Shown here in pieces: positions 7,283-7,521 of a stretch of DNA of 7,521 bases (its first letter is position 1; every line of letters begins with the position of its first letter). Source of the stretch: Bradyrhizobium sp. (GTDB taxonomy: Bacteria > Pseudomonadota > Alphaproteobacteria > Rhizobiales > Xanthobacteraceae); NCBI GenBank assembly GCA_025960445.1, contig JAICIT010000111.1:1-7521 (forward strand). The letters run 5' to 3'. A program made the position numbers and the translations under genes. Under the pieces are notes generated by a model. That model had not been told where the DNA came from. It saw only the letters and a list, made by a program, of their open reading frames with translations, and did not search any database.

Positions 7283-7521
7283 AAAGGCCTCCGCGAACCC
7301 ATGCGGGCCGGCCATCGCATGATCTCACCGCGCTCGGCAGTAGCGATCACCGTCTGGGTGAAATAGTTCAAGCCGGAATACTCGGCGAAAAACCGTTCGA
7401 TGACGGCTCCCAGCAAAAACACTCCGCTGCCTTCAAACGCCTTTTCATCGAGACTGATGGTGATTTCCTGGCCGCGCGCCGCGCCGCTCCCGGCCCGCTC
7501 GCGAACGCGCCTGACCACCGG
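7279..7521 (-). CDS. tssF: T6SS baseplate subunit TssF, C-terminal end (5' part beyond the window)
   Basis: Only the last 80 residues are present; the frame is open to the window edge and ends with TGA at 7281-7279. The GTG at 7518-7516 is an internal valine codon, not a start. The segment carries the conserved TssF ending: EITISLDEKAF, GSGVFLLGAVIERFFAEY, NYFTQTV and the terminal GEIMRWPARMGSRRPL (ImpG/VasA family). TssF, with TssG and TssK, builds the wedge of the T6SS baseplate; full-length proteins are about 600 residues. Its stop overlaps the tssG start as ATGA, so the two are translated together, which fits their fixed partnership in the complex. Confidence 0.93.
   Translation of the reverse strand, partial: PVVRRVRERAGSGAARGQEITISLDEKAFEGSGVFLLGAVIERFFAEYSGLNYFTQTVIATAERGEIMRWPARMGSRRPL
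7288..7292 (-). promoter_or_regulatory. Shine-Dalgarno favouring the tssG start at 7282
   Basis: Read on the minus strand this is GGAGG, five bases before the ATG at 7282-7280, and it lies inside the last codons of tssF. The competing ATG at 7315 is preceded only by a weak GGTGAGA about eight bases away. The site therefore helps decide between the two possible tssG starts. Confidence 0.65.

Overview
The window is a stretch of alphaproteobacterial chromosome, probably Rhizobiales. I infer this from the moderately high GC content, the codon choice, the style of the TssF/TssG/ClpV proteins and the neighbouring Baeyer-Villiger-type monooxygenase. I could run no database search, so the genus is not claimed. 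Coding density is very high: every gap is under 100 bases, and no tRNA, rRNA, insertion sequence, CRISPR array or convincing terminator is visible.

Layout. At the left edge (2-748, + strand) is the C-terminal part of a flavin-dependent monooxygenase of the 4-hydroxyacetophenone/cyclohexanone monooxygenase type, cut by the window. Everything else is on the minus strand and reads right to left as one apparent operon: the end of tssF (7521-7279), tssG (starting at 7282 or 7315, ending 6212), tssH/clpV (6119-3477), a SAM-dependent methyltransferase with a methyltransferase regulatory domain (3490-1880), a possible 20-codon mini-ORF (1854-1792), and an alpha/beta-hydrolase-like protein (1786-806). 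The hydrolase gene and the monooxygenase gene converge, so the short gap at 749-805 is probably the downstream border of the cluster.

How the genes fit together. TssF and TssG are baseplate subunits of a type VI secretion system (T6SS). ClpV is the AAA+ ATPase that disassembles the contracted TssB/TssC sheath. The remaining core genes (tssA, B, C, E, hcp, and probably tssJKLM, vgrG) would lie upstream, beyond the right edge. The two last genes are not T6SS core components. The methyltransferase start codon lies inside the end of clpV (14-base overlap), which ties its translation to that of the ATPase. The hydrolase follows 93 bases later. The most interesting hypothesis is that this clpV-methyltransferase-hydrolase tail is an accessory module, with a protein-modifying enzyme and a candidate secreted hydrolase expressed with the secretion machine. 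The domain calls come directly from motifs in the sequence; the functional link to T6SS is inference from operon structure alone.
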